A stretch of DNA of 5,311 bases, taken from assembly GCA_002779045.1 (NCBI GenBank), contig PEXO01000447.1, positions 1 to 5,311 of the forward strand. The letters run 5' to 3'. The DNA is from Elusimicrobia bacterium CG08_land_8_20_14_0_20_59_10. Lineage in GTDB: Bacteria; Elusimicrobiota; Elusimicrobia; Elusimicrobiales; UBA9959. This document shows positions 1 through 5,311 of the stretch, piece after piece; position 1 is the stretch's first letter, and the number at the start of each line of letters is the position of its first letter. The notes under the pieces are model-generated. The model saw nothing but the letters and a program-made list of their open reading frames with translations, ran no database searches and was not told the DNA's origin. The position numbers and the translations under genes are program-made.

Positions 1-1
1 A

Positions 2-469
2 TGCTCGTTCGTCGCGCCTCGCATCCGCCTCAAATCTGAGCCTCCAAATGCTTCAGTTATTTCGTTACGCTTCCTAACACTCGCGCAGCACCTTAAAAAA
101 GCCGGCATCCGTCACTACGACGAACTGATCCACGACCAGAAGAAAGACTGGCTGCTCAAGAACTTCAAGGCCGAAGGCGCCGGCCCCGCCTACCCCATCA
201 ACGTGGCCCGGCTCACGCGCAACCTGGTCTGGCAGATGAAGGAGCGCGTCGCCGCCGGCCCGAAGTTCAACCTCAAGCGGTCCTTCTACCTCGCCGAAGT
301 GGAAGCCCGGCATTACAAGAACCAGAAGTACCTGGTCGAGGATTTACCGAGCGGCAAGAAGAAACTATACGGCGGCGGGATTCGAAAATTCCAAAACGAT
401 AAACCGGGTAGGCGGAAGAGATGGCTAAGGAATTCTGTCCTGCGGTCCGCTCCGGGGAAAATTATATAA
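2..469 (+). CDS. Partial or decayed gene of unknown function, basic C-terminus, 5' end missing
   Basis: An open frame runs from the left edge to a TAA at 467-469 with no ATG in frame; the only internal start-like codon is GTG at 203, which lacks a ribosome binding site and lies inside protein-like sequence. The convincing part begins near position 83 (AQHLKKAGIRHYDELI) and continues as an alternating charged/hydrophobic, probably helical protein (KDWLLKNF, LVWQMKERV, SFYLAEVEARHY). It ends in a Lys/Arg-rich stretch (GKKKLYGG, GRRKRW). There is no signal peptide and no membrane helix, and I do not recognise the family. The first 80 nt read as low-quality protein, so the true gene may have been cut by a repeat or rearrangement there, or may begin outside the window. 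Codon use differs from the other genes: the isoleucines between 83 and 340 are all ATC and arginines are CGN, whereas downstream genes use many ATA and AGG codons. It could be the C-terminal end of a DNA- or RNA-binding protein because of the basic tail, but that is a guess. Confidence 0.5.
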   Translation, partial: CSFVAPRIRLKSEPPNASVISLRFLTLAQHLKKAGIRHYDELIHDQKKDWLLKNFKAEGAGPAYPINVARLTRNLVWQMKERVAAGPKFNLKRSFYLAEVEARHYKNQKYLVEDLPSGKKKLYGGGIRKFQNDKPGRRKRWLRNSVLRSAPGKII

Positions 470-470
470 T
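465..470 (+). promoter_or_regulatory. Candidate -10 box (TATAAT), possible leaderless promoter
   Basis: The hexamer at 465-470 matches the sigma-70 -10 consensus exactly and lies in a short AT-rich island (about 457-480) within GC-rich DNA. A start point 6-8 nt downstream would fall at about 476-478, immediately before the ATG at 479. No Shine-Dalgarno sequence precedes that ATG, which agrees with a leaderless or very short-leader transcript. The expected -35 position (about 442-447) has no TTGACA-like match and there is no extended -10 TG, so the call rests on the -10 box and its position. Confidence 0.45.
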
Positions 471-478
471 TACGGTAA

Positions 479-1054
479 ATGTTCAGCGTGCTGCCTGAAG
501 GCAAGTCAAAACCGCTTTCCCTGCTGGCGCTGGGGCTGGGGCTGTTCTGCGGCTTTATGGCCGCGCTTTCCATAGGCAGGTTCGGTCTGCTTATAGGGAT
601 GTCCTCCTCCCCGTCTTTTATGATGACCATGGCGCAGACCACGGTACCGGTGGAGATGCCGGCCCTGGCCGCTTTCGCCGCGGAACATATCATGCTCTTC
701 TTCGCCGCGTCCGTCCTGCTGTGGCTGTCCTCCTGCGTGCTGGCGCTGGGGGTCTGGCGGCGGCGCGAATGGGGAAGGCAGGGGGCGGTGCTCCTGCTCT
801 ACCTGCTCAGCGCGGCGGCCTTCCTTACCATGCTGTTCCCGTCGCTGGTGGTGCCCCGCCCGCTTTTCTACGAAGGCGTTTCCATAGCGCCGCAGTTCAA
901 TGCCGTGGTGGGCCGGGCGGCTTACTGGCTGCGGATAGTTTCGCTTTGCGGCGGTTCGCTGCTCTTGTGGTGGGCGCTGGCGCTGGACCGCGGGCCGGCC
1001 CGCCTGGAATTCGAAAGAGGAAAAAATGAAAAAGATAAAATTCACGCTGCTTAA
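479..1054 (+). CDS. Small four-helix integral membrane protein, unknown function
   Basis: This encodes 191 residues. Hydrophobic segments lie at about residues 12-33, 70-93, 101-125 and 147-169. A Met/Ser/Pro-containing extracytoplasmic-type stretch (about 41-66) separates helices 1 and 2, and a basic loop with WRRREWGRQ (93-101) separates helices 2 and 3. By the positive-inside rule that loop and both termini are cytoplasmic. The C-terminal 20 residues are highly charged. I recognise no catalytic motif and cannot assign a family. The ATG at 479 is chosen because two in-frame stops (467-469 and 476-478) lie just upstream and the first helix starts soon after; there is no Shine-Dalgarno sequence, and a TATAAT box lies 8 nt upstream. 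The gene overlaps the following DUF2207-like gene by 29 nt in a different frame, which implies co-transcription and probably translational coupling. It is probably the first gene of the operon and may be a membrane partner of the next protein. Confidence 0.85.
   Translation: MFSVLPEGKSKPLSLLALGLGLFCGFMAALSIGRFGLLIGMSSSPSFMMTMAQTTVPVEMPALAAFAAEHIMLFFAASVLLWLSSCVLALGVWRRREWGRQGAVLLLYLLSAAAFLTMLFPSLVVPRPLFYEGVSIAPQFNAVVGRAAYWLRIVSLCGGSLLLWWALALDRGPARLEFERGKNEKDKIHAA
1016..1020 (+). promoter_or_regulatory. Ribosome binding site for the DUF2207-like gene
   Basis: AGAGG lies 5 nt before the ATG at 1026, inside the 3' end of the preceding membrane-protein gene. It fixes the start of the downstream gene at 1026 and agrees with a signal peptide starting there (MKKIKFTLL). 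Confidence 0.7.
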
Positions 1055-2699
1055 CTGCCTTCTTTTCCTGGCCCTGGCGCCGGCCCTGGCGGCCGGGGGC
1101 TTTGGGATGCGCTGGGTGGAGACCGAAGTGATACTGGACAGGGACGGCAAGGCGCAGGTTTCCTACGCGGTGCGCTGGAAAGTTTCCGGCGGGCAGCTCC
1201 ATGGCTTTTATTTCGAGGGTTTCATGGAGACCCCGGTCTTCGATATGACGCGCGCGTACGCCGTGGATGGCCGCGACAACCGCTACGCGCTGGAGATCAA
1301 GAAGCTGTCGGACAGGAAATACGACGTGGTGCTGGCGGGGGGGAAGGCTTTTACCAATGGGGAGATAACCTATTTCTTCCGCTACGCCGCGGACCTGCAG
1401 GCCTCCGGCAACCTAACGCAGACCATGGCCGGCGACAAGCGGCTGGCGGTCTTTAACTGGGCGCCGGTGCAGTGGGACGACAGGCTGGAGCACCAGGCGC
1501 TGGTGGTGCGTTTCCCGGCGGTGCTGTCTTCGCCGGAGGTCGACGAGGGCGTCCTGTCCGGGCTGTATTTCCGTACCGAGAAGTTCGTCAACGCGGCCTA
1601 TAGGATGGATTATCCCACGGTGAAGAACGCGGCCGGGAAGGATATCTTCAGCGTGCGGTTCTTCCGCAAATCGCTCACTAGCCGCTATCACTTCCAGGTG
1701 CAGCTCTATATCGACGCAGCCAATTTCGACCTGAAGACCATGGCTTATGGCGGCCTGGCTAAAGGGGCGCCGGCCCGCACCCAGTATATGCCGGTGCAGG
1801 AAAAGTATTTCCTCAACCGTTATTTCCCGGGGAGCATGCTGTCCGGGGCGCCCCTGGGCCGGGGCCAGACGATACTGCTGGTTATAGCTCTGTCCGCGGC
1901 CTTTGTGCTGCTGCCGCTGGTGATAATGGCCGTAAAGCACAAGGCCATGCTGACGGCGCAGGCCGGCATCTCGGCCGTTAACTGGGACGGCACGGAGTGG
2001 ACCCCACCGAAGACGCAGTTGAGCACTTTCCGCGTGACCGGTAAAATAGCTAAAAACCTGAGCCCCATCGAGGCCGGTGTGCTGCTGGGCCTGCCGCTGT
2101 CGGACATGCTGGGGCTGATGGTGGCCAATATGGAGCGCAAGGGCGTACTGAAGGTGCGGGGGTATTCGCCGCTCAGCGTGGAGCGTCAGCCCGGCATAAG
2201 CACCAGCAACGACCCCTACGAGACCGCGCTGCTGGCTTCCATAGGGCCCGACGGAGCCATTGACCAGCCGGGGGCCGAAAGCGCTATCAAGACGCTGGCC
2301 GCGGGGCTGGAGCAGAAGCTGTGGGACTGCGACCTGGAGGCTACGCGCAAGTATTACCGCGCGGAGGTGGACCGCCGCGGCCGGCAGGCCCCGGAGACGG
2401 ACGGCGGCTATTACTGGGGCGGCTACCACAGGCATTATCATCGCGACATCAACCCGGTGTACGACAGGGCCTCGCTGGCCGGGAGCGATCTGAAGGCTTC
2501 GCTGCCGGCGGATTTCGGCGCGGGCTTCGATTCTTTCCGGACTTCGGCCATGTGCTACGAGGGGGCTTTTGCTAATTCAGCCTGCCACGATGCCTGCCAT
2601 AGCGCCTGTCACGACGCGTGCCACTCGGCCTGCCACAGCGCCTGCCATTCGGCCTGCCACGGGGCCTGCCACGGGGCCTGCGTGAGCAGCGGGCATTAA
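1026..2699 (+). CDS. DUF2207-like membrane protein with C-terminal ACHx repeat tail (candidate RiPP precursor)
   Basis: This encodes 557 residues. Residues 1-23 are a signal peptide (MKKIKF, hydrophobic core, ALAAGG). Residues 24-270 are a predicted extracytoplasmic beta-rich domain with features of DUF2207 N-terminal regions, such as VILDRDGKAQVSYAVRW at 35-51. A membrane helix spans about 281-303 and is followed by Lys/His residues (VKHKAM), so the rest should be cytoplasmic. Residues 345-380 (LSPIEAGVLLGLPLSDMLG, then VANMERKGVLKVRG) resemble the winged-helix-like segment of DUF2207 proteins. Next come a Gly/Tyr/His-rich patch (460-473) and an exact-period tail, residues 519-552: eight ACHx units (x = D, S, D, S, S, S, G, G) plus a final AC, giving nine Cys and eight His, then VSSGH. 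Known DUF2207 proteins often end in Gly/Ser-rich low-complexity sequence; here the tail is Cys/His. Apart from C11, C435 and C510 the protein has no other Cys. The neighbouring radical SAM/SPASM gene makes the tail a candidate substrate for peptide modification; metal binding by unmodified Cys/His is the main alternative. The gene is translationally linked to the upstream membrane-protein gene. The gene call is certain; the DUF2207 relation is by pattern, and the RiPP role is inferred. Confidence 0.9.
   Translation: MKKIKFTLLNCLLFLALAPALAAGGFGMRWVETEVILDRDGKAQVSYAVRWKVSGGQLHGFYFEGFMETPVFDMTRAYAVDGRDNRYALEIKKLSDRKYDVVLAGGKAFTNGEITYFFRYAADLQASGNLTQTMAGDKRLAVFNWAPVQWDDRLEHQALVVRFPAVLSSPEVDEGVLSGLYFRTEKFVNAAYRMDYPTVKNAAGKDIFSVRFFRKSLTSRYHFQVQLYIDAANFDLKTMAYGGLAKGAPARTQYMPVQEKYFLNRYFPGSMLSGAPLGRGQTILLVIALSAAFVLLPLVIMAVKHKAMLTAQAGISAVNWDGTEWTPPKTQLSTFRVTGKIAKNLSPIEAGVLLGLPLSDMLGLMVANMERKGVLKVRGYSPLSVERQPGISTSNDPYETALLASIGPDGAIDQPGAESAIKTLAAGLEQKLWDCDLEATRKYYRAEVDRRGRQAPETDGGYYWGGYHRHYHRDINPVYDRASLAGSDLKASLPADFGAGFDSFRTSAMCYEGAFANSACHDACHSACHDACHSACHSACHSACHGACHGACVSSGH
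2580..2681 (+). repeat. In-frame 12-nt tandem repeat encoding ACHx, 8.5 units
   Basis: Each 12-nt unit has the form GCN-TGY-CAY-NNN and encodes Ala-Cys-His-x. There are eight full units and a final Ala-Cys. The fourth codon runs GAT, AGC, GAC, TCG, AGC, TCG, GGG, GGG. Third-position variants (GCC/GCG, TGC/TGT, CAC/CAT) and both kinds of serine codon are present. Only the last two units are identical at the DNA level. The period is perfect with no insertions or deletions. Confidence 0.97.
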
Positions 2700-2714
2700 G
2701 ATGGGGATTTGCCT

Positions 2715-2728
2715 GGGAACATGTTTCC
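2715..2728. repeat. 14-bp near-palindrome just after the DUF2207-like gene
   Basis: GGGAACATGTTTCC is symmetric about 2721/2722, with five complementary pairs plus one G/T pair flanking a central AT. It lies 16 nt after the stop codon of the DUF2207-like gene and about 23 nt before the larger foldback element. It could be an operator for the downstream gene or chance; no other copy is seen in the window. Confidence 0.3.
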
Positions 2729-2737
2729 TTGGTGTTA

Positions 2738-2874
2738 GCGCGGAGCGCCGCACCGGCAGGGTTTGCAAAACGCGCTCGGCCACACCGTGGCCTCACTCTG
2801 CCTCAGGCTTCGGCGCTGCGCAAGCCTCAGCCTTCGGAAGGTTTTGCTAACCCTGCCGGCGCGCCGCTCCGCGG
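2738..2874. repeat. Imperfect foldback element of about 137 bp (nested inverted and direct repeats)
   Basis: The arms at 2738-2771 and 2841-2874 are inverted copies of each other, matching at 30 of 34 positions, around a 69-nt centre. The centre holds a perfect 6-bp hairpin with a 3-nt loop (GGCCAC/GTGGCC, 2778-2792) and two 14-nt direct repeats, GCCTCAGGCTTCGG (2800-2813) and GCCTCAGCCTTCGG (2824-2837). The first of these also pairs imperfectly with 2822-2832 as a further stem. No open frame here looks protein-like and no T-run follows a stem, so it does not look like a simple terminator. It occupies most of the 213-nt gap between the DUF2207-like gene and the radical SAM gene. It resembles a dispersed extragenic palindromic repeat or a MITE-like element, but no target-site duplication is obvious. 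At RNA level it could shield or attenuate the operon transcript. Confidence 0.7.
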
Positions 2875-2912
2875 ACGCCGTGGGAGTCAAACGCGGAACG
2901 ATGTGAAATTTA

Positions 2913-4274
2913 ATGAAAAAGAATTCCTGGAAGAACAGGGTGGACTGGATAGACGATTATATCGCGCGGATAAAGCCGTATGTGCGCGTGCGCGAGGCGG
3001 ATTCGCTGCTTATCAAGATACCCAACCAGACGCATAAGCTCAACCCGCAGGGCTTGAAGCTGCTGAAGTTCCTGTTCGCGGGCGGCCGCGCGGCGGGCGT
3101 GGTGGAGAAGTATCCGGAGGACCGGCGCGAGCAGGTGTCGCTGGATATGTATTATTTCTTCCGCGACCTGATGGCTATCCTGAAGGGCTGTTATAATGAG
3201 CGCGAGGAGAGGTATGCGGTGGAGCGCAAGGAGTTCGCGCTGGGGCATAATGCGCTGCCGGTGCTCAGCGAGCTAGCCGTGACCTACCGCTGCAACCTGG
3301 CCTGCCGGTTCTGCTATGCGGGCTGCGGCTGCCGCAGGGACGAGGAGCACCCCGACCTGCCGGCCGCTGAGCTTAAAGAAATTTTATCCATGGTCCTGGA
3401 CGAGGCGGAGGTCCCCTCGGTCAGCTTCACCGGCGGGGAGCCGCTATTGCGGTCCGAGGTGCCGGAGCTGGTGGCGCATGCCAGGAAGCTGGGTATGTGG
3501 GCGAACCTTATTACCAACGGTACGCTGGCCACGGCCGAAATGGTCGGGAAGCTCAAGGATGCCGGGCTGGATTCCTCACAGGTCAGCATAGAGGGGGGCG
3601 ACGCGGAGCTGCACGATGCCATCACCGCTCATCCCGGCGCTTTCGCCGCCTCCGCGCGCGGCATAGAGAACCTGAGGAAGGCCGGTATCCGCGTGCATAC
3701 CAATACCACCGTCTCCGCGCTCAACAAGGATAAACTGGAGGGCGTGCTGGACTTCGTCAAAAGCCTGGGGCTGGATAAATTTTCCATGAACCTGATGATG
3801 CCCGTGGGCTCGGCGGGGACCAATTTCGACGAGACCTTCGTTTCCTACAGCGAGGCGGGCCCGTTGGTGGAAAGGGTGAAAGAGCTGGCCGATGCCCGCG
3901 GGCTGGAGTTCATGTGGTATTCGCCCACGCCTATCTGCATCTTTAATCCCATTCCGCGCGGGCTGGGCAACAAGGGCTGCGCCGCCTGCGACGGGCTGCT
4001 GAGCGTGGCGCCTAACGGCGACGTGCTGCCCTGTTCCAGCTATCCCAGGCCCATGGGGAATATGCTGCGCGAAAAGGGCCGCTTTAAGGAAATGTGGAAC
4101 AGGAAGGAACTGGCCTGGTTCAGGGAGAAGCGTTTCGCGCATGAGAAGTGCCGCGCCTGCGCCAGCCTGGCCGTCTGCAATGGCGGCTGTCCCCTTTACT
4201 GGGAGAAAACCGGCTACGCGGAGCTGCTGGCCGCCGCAGACGCTATGACAAAGACAGAGGAAGCCGTATCGTGA
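2913..4274 (+). CDS. Radical SAM/SPASM enzyme with N-terminal PqqD-like (RRE) domain, candidate peptide maturase
   Basis: This encodes 453 residues. Residues about 20-95 resemble PqqD-like RiPP recognition elements (YVRVREADSLLIKI, then HKLNPQGLKLLKFL), which bind leader peptides. The radical SAM core starts near 118 with the [4Fe-4S] motif C127-x3-C131-x2-C134 (TYRCNLACRFCYAGC), the GGEP SAM-binding motif at 174-177, and TNGTL at 201-205. The C-terminus carries a SPASM-type auxiliary cluster region: C359-x9-G369-x4-C374 (with C356 nearby), then C413-x2-C416-x5-C422-x3-C426. Enzymes of this type use SAM to form a 5'-deoxyadenosyl radical and modify peptides or proteins, for example by thioether or other cross-links. 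The last SPASM cysteine usually found after the final CX3C is absent, since residues 427-453 have no Cys. The start at 2913 is fixed by an in-frame TGA at 2904-2906 and because the next Met is residue 79; the Shine-Dalgarno sequence is weak or absent. It follows the ACHx-tail gene across the foldback element and is 22 nt ahead of another membrane-protein gene. The ACHx tail is the obvious candidate substrate, by adjacency only. Soluble, cytoplasmic. Confidence 0.93.
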   Translation: MKKNSWKNRVDWIDDYIARIKPYVRVREADSLLIKIPNQTHKLNPQGLKLLKFLFAGGRAAGVVEKYPEDRREQVSLDMYYFFRDLMAILKGCYNEREERYAVERKEFALGHNALPVLSELAVTYRCNLACRFCYAGCGCRRDEEHPDLPAAELKEILSMVLDEAEVPSVSFTGGEPLLRSEVPELVAHARKLGMWANLITNGTLATAEMVGKLKDAGLDSSQVSIEGGDAELHDAITAHPGAFAASARGIENLRKAGIRVHTNTTVSALNKDKLEGVLDFVKSLGLDKFSMNLMMPVGSAGTNFDETFVSYSEAGPLVERVKELADARGLEFMWYSPTPICIFNPIPRGLGNKGCAACDGLLSVAPNGDVLPCSSYPRPMGNMLREKGRFKEMWNRKELAWFREKRFAHEKCRACASLAVCNGGCPLYWEKTGYAELLAAADAMTKTEEAVS

Positions 4275-4283
4275 ATTACGGCC

Positions 4284-4289
4284 GGAGGA
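4284..4289 (+). promoter_or_regulatory. Ribosome binding site for the last membrane-protein gene
   Basis: GGAGGA lies 7 nt before the ATG at 4297, within the 22-nt gap after the radical SAM stop codon. It is the strongest Shine-Dalgarno sequence in the window and fixes the downstream start. Confidence 0.8.
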
Positions 4290-4296
4290 AGTTCTT

Positions 4297-5311
4297 ATGA
4301 GCATATTGCCGCCGCAGCAGAAGTCCGGGGAGATAAAATTCTTCCTGGCTAAAAGTCTGCCGTACCGCCCGCGCATGCTGCTGGTGTTCCTGGCGCTGGC
4401 CTGCGGGCTGGGGCTGCAGCTGACTGCCGGGTTCTGGGCGGGTTACCCGCTGCTCGTTTTCGGGATGCTGCTGGGCATGAATTCTGGTTATGACGCCGCC
4501 CCGAAAAGGACCGGCGAGCCCGTGTGGGAGCGCGTCACTCCGGACGAATACGAAAAGGTCAAGCGCAGGGCGGACGAGCTGAAGAGCTGGGATGAGGACC
4601 TTTTCGACGGGACCAGTTCAGCGGGGCTGTTCGGCCTGGGGGCGGCGGTCCTGGGCTGCGTGGCAGCTTATGCCCTGGCGGCGACGCTCTGGCGCTTCCC
4701 CGACGGCTCTTATCTCTACCTGGGGCTGGACGCGCTGGTGCTGGTTGTGCCCCTCTGGTTCATAGGCACGCGCGACTATCTCAGGAAAGACAAGCTGGTG
4801 ATAAAGATAGAGATGCTCAAGAAGGTGATGGAGCGGGTCAATGATCCCAGCGACGCGCAGGTGCAGCCGATGCTGGCCCTGCAGGGCACGAAAACCGGCG
4901 GCAAGGAGCCGGAGGACGCCAGGCTGATGATAAAGCTGGTAGGCGCCCCGAAGGAATTTTACGGCATACAGGCGCAGCTTTCCATAAACAGCGTGCAGGG
5001 CAAGGATTTCCCTTACCTTTACTGCGTGATTATAGCTAAAAGCGGCTCCGGCCTGCTCAAAGGCTGGGAGGCTTTTGCCGCGCAGCCGCCTAGTTCCTTC
5101 CTCGATAATCTTATCTCCTCCCTGTTCAGCAAGGGGGCCGGCGGAAAGCTTATGTACGAGCCGAGCAGCCCCGGAGACGTGGATATCATAGTGGTGCGGC
5201 AGGAAACTACGCGCAACAGCGGCTATTTCACGCCGCCCGCGGCCGCGCTGGGCGTGGTGAAAGGCGCTATGGACCTGTCCAGGCAGCTGCTGGCGCAGAA
5301 TTTCGGAAAAC
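4297..5311 (+). CDS. Multi-helix membrane protein of unknown function, C-terminus beyond window
   Basis: The frame is open from the ATG at 4297 to the window end: 338 codons with no stop, so the gene is truncated by the edge. Two hydrophobic segments come first (about residues 27-44 and 47-62). A charged, probably coiled or helical linker follows (about 68-105, including TPDEYEKVKRRADELKSW). Two more hydrophobic segments lie at about 108-131 and 139-157. A long soluble region runs from about 158 onward, beginning RDYLRKDKLVIKIEMLKKVM, so by the positive-inside rule it is cytoplasmic. The soluble part has alternating strand-like stretches (ARLMIKLVG, YLYCVIIAKSG, DVDIIVVRQET). It has one cysteine (C243) and I see no catalytic motif. 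I do not recognise the family. The strong GGAGGA site and 22-nt spacing place it in one operon with the radical SAM gene. It may be a membrane partner, docking protein or transporter component for the same system, but the sequence does not show which. ATA isoleucine codons are frequent, as in its neighbours. Confidence 0.88.
   Translation, partial: MSILPPQQKSGEIKFFLAKSLPYRPRMLLVFLALACGLGLQLTAGFWAGYPLLVFGMLLGMNSGYDAAPKRTGEPVWERVTPDEYEKVKRRADELKSWDEDLFDGTSSAGLFGLGAAVLGCVAAYALAATLWRFPDGSYLYLGLDALVLVVPLWFIGTRDYLRKDKLVIKIEMLKKVMERVNDPSDAQVQPMLALQGTKTGGKEPEDARLMIKLVGAPKEFYGIQAQLSINSVQGKDFPYLYCVIIAKSGSGLLKGWEAFAAQPPSSFLDNLISSLFSKGAGGKLMYEPSSPGDVDIIVVRQETTRNSGYFTPPAAALGVVKGAMDLSRQLLAQNFGK

Noticed and set aside
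506..1150. Minus-strand open frame of 214 codons
   Set aside because: It lies opposite two real overlapping genes and its translation is an Arg/Gln/His/Pro-rich shadow.
1413..2441. Long minus-strand open frame (342 codons) opposite the DUF2207-like gene
   Set aside because: It is a GC-driven shadow of a well-supported + strand gene; its translation is His/Arg/Gln-rich with no domain and no ribosome binding site was noted.
2580..2681. CX3CH pattern in the tail as multiheme cytochrome c sites
   Set aside because: The motif overlaps itself every four residues, leaving no room for separate hemes; the standard CX2CH is absent, and the tail is predicted to be cytoplasmic, where c-type heme attachment does not occur.
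2580..2681. CRISPR-like array
   Set aside because: The 12-nt units are contiguous, in frame and without spacers, so this is a coding tandem repeat.
2717..2728. LexA-type SOS box (GAAC...GTTC)
   Set aside because: The half-site spacing is too short and the second half-site is imperfect for known Gram-positive LexA operators.
2738..2874. Rho-independent terminator after the DUF2207-like gene
   Set aside because: Stems are present but no T-run follows any of them on either strand, so intrinsic termination is not supported.
2618..3037. Plus-strand open frame bridging the repeat tail and the radical SAM start
   Set aside because: It reads the ACHx repeat out of frame, crosses the foldback element and ends inside the radical SAM gene; translation is Arg/Leu/Pro-rich low complexity.
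3576..4376. Minus-strand open frame of 266 codons
   Set aside because: It is antisense to the radical SAM/SPASM coding region whose motifs are clear on the + strand; no independent coding signal.

Overview
The window is high-GC bacterial DNA. It contains three complete protein genes, one partial gene running off the right edge, and one gene remnant or partial gene at the left edge, all on the + strand. From about 479 onward the genes combine high GC with frequent ATA (Ile) and AGG (Arg) codons. That pattern fits some deep-branching phyla such as Elusimicrobiota, but this is only a weak impression and no marker gene is present to settle it.

Layout. Positions 2-469 hold an open frame with no visible start; it ends in a Lys/Arg-rich tail and its codon habits differ from the rest. 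A near-perfect -10 box (465-470) overlaps its stop codon and sits only 8 nt before the ATG of the next gene, so that transcript may be leaderless. Positions 479-1054 encode a small four-helix membrane protein. This overlaps by 29 nt a 557-residue DUF2207-like membrane protein (1026-2699) that ends in a striking tetrapeptide repeat, ACHx, with nine cysteines spaced exactly every fourth residue. A 213-nt gap follows, dominated by a foldback element of about 137 bp. Then comes a radical SAM/SPASM enzyme with an N-terminal PqqD-like (RiPP recognition element) domain (2913-4274). After 22 nt a second multi-helix membrane protein begins (4297 to the window end).

How the genes may work together. A repetitive Cys-rich tail on one protein, next to a peptide-modifying type of radical SAM/SPASM enzyme with a putative peptide-binding domain, is the classic arrangement of a RiPP precursor and its maturase. 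The unusual point is that the candidate core is not on a small peptide. It is the C-terminus of a signal-peptide-bearing, membrane-anchored DUF2207-like protein, and by the positive-inside rule the tail should lie in the cytoplasm, where the enzyme could reach it. The two flanking membrane proteins of unknown function may belong to the same system. I saw no protease, ABC transporter or other RiPP export gene in the window. The precursor/maturase pairing is inference from architecture and adjacency.
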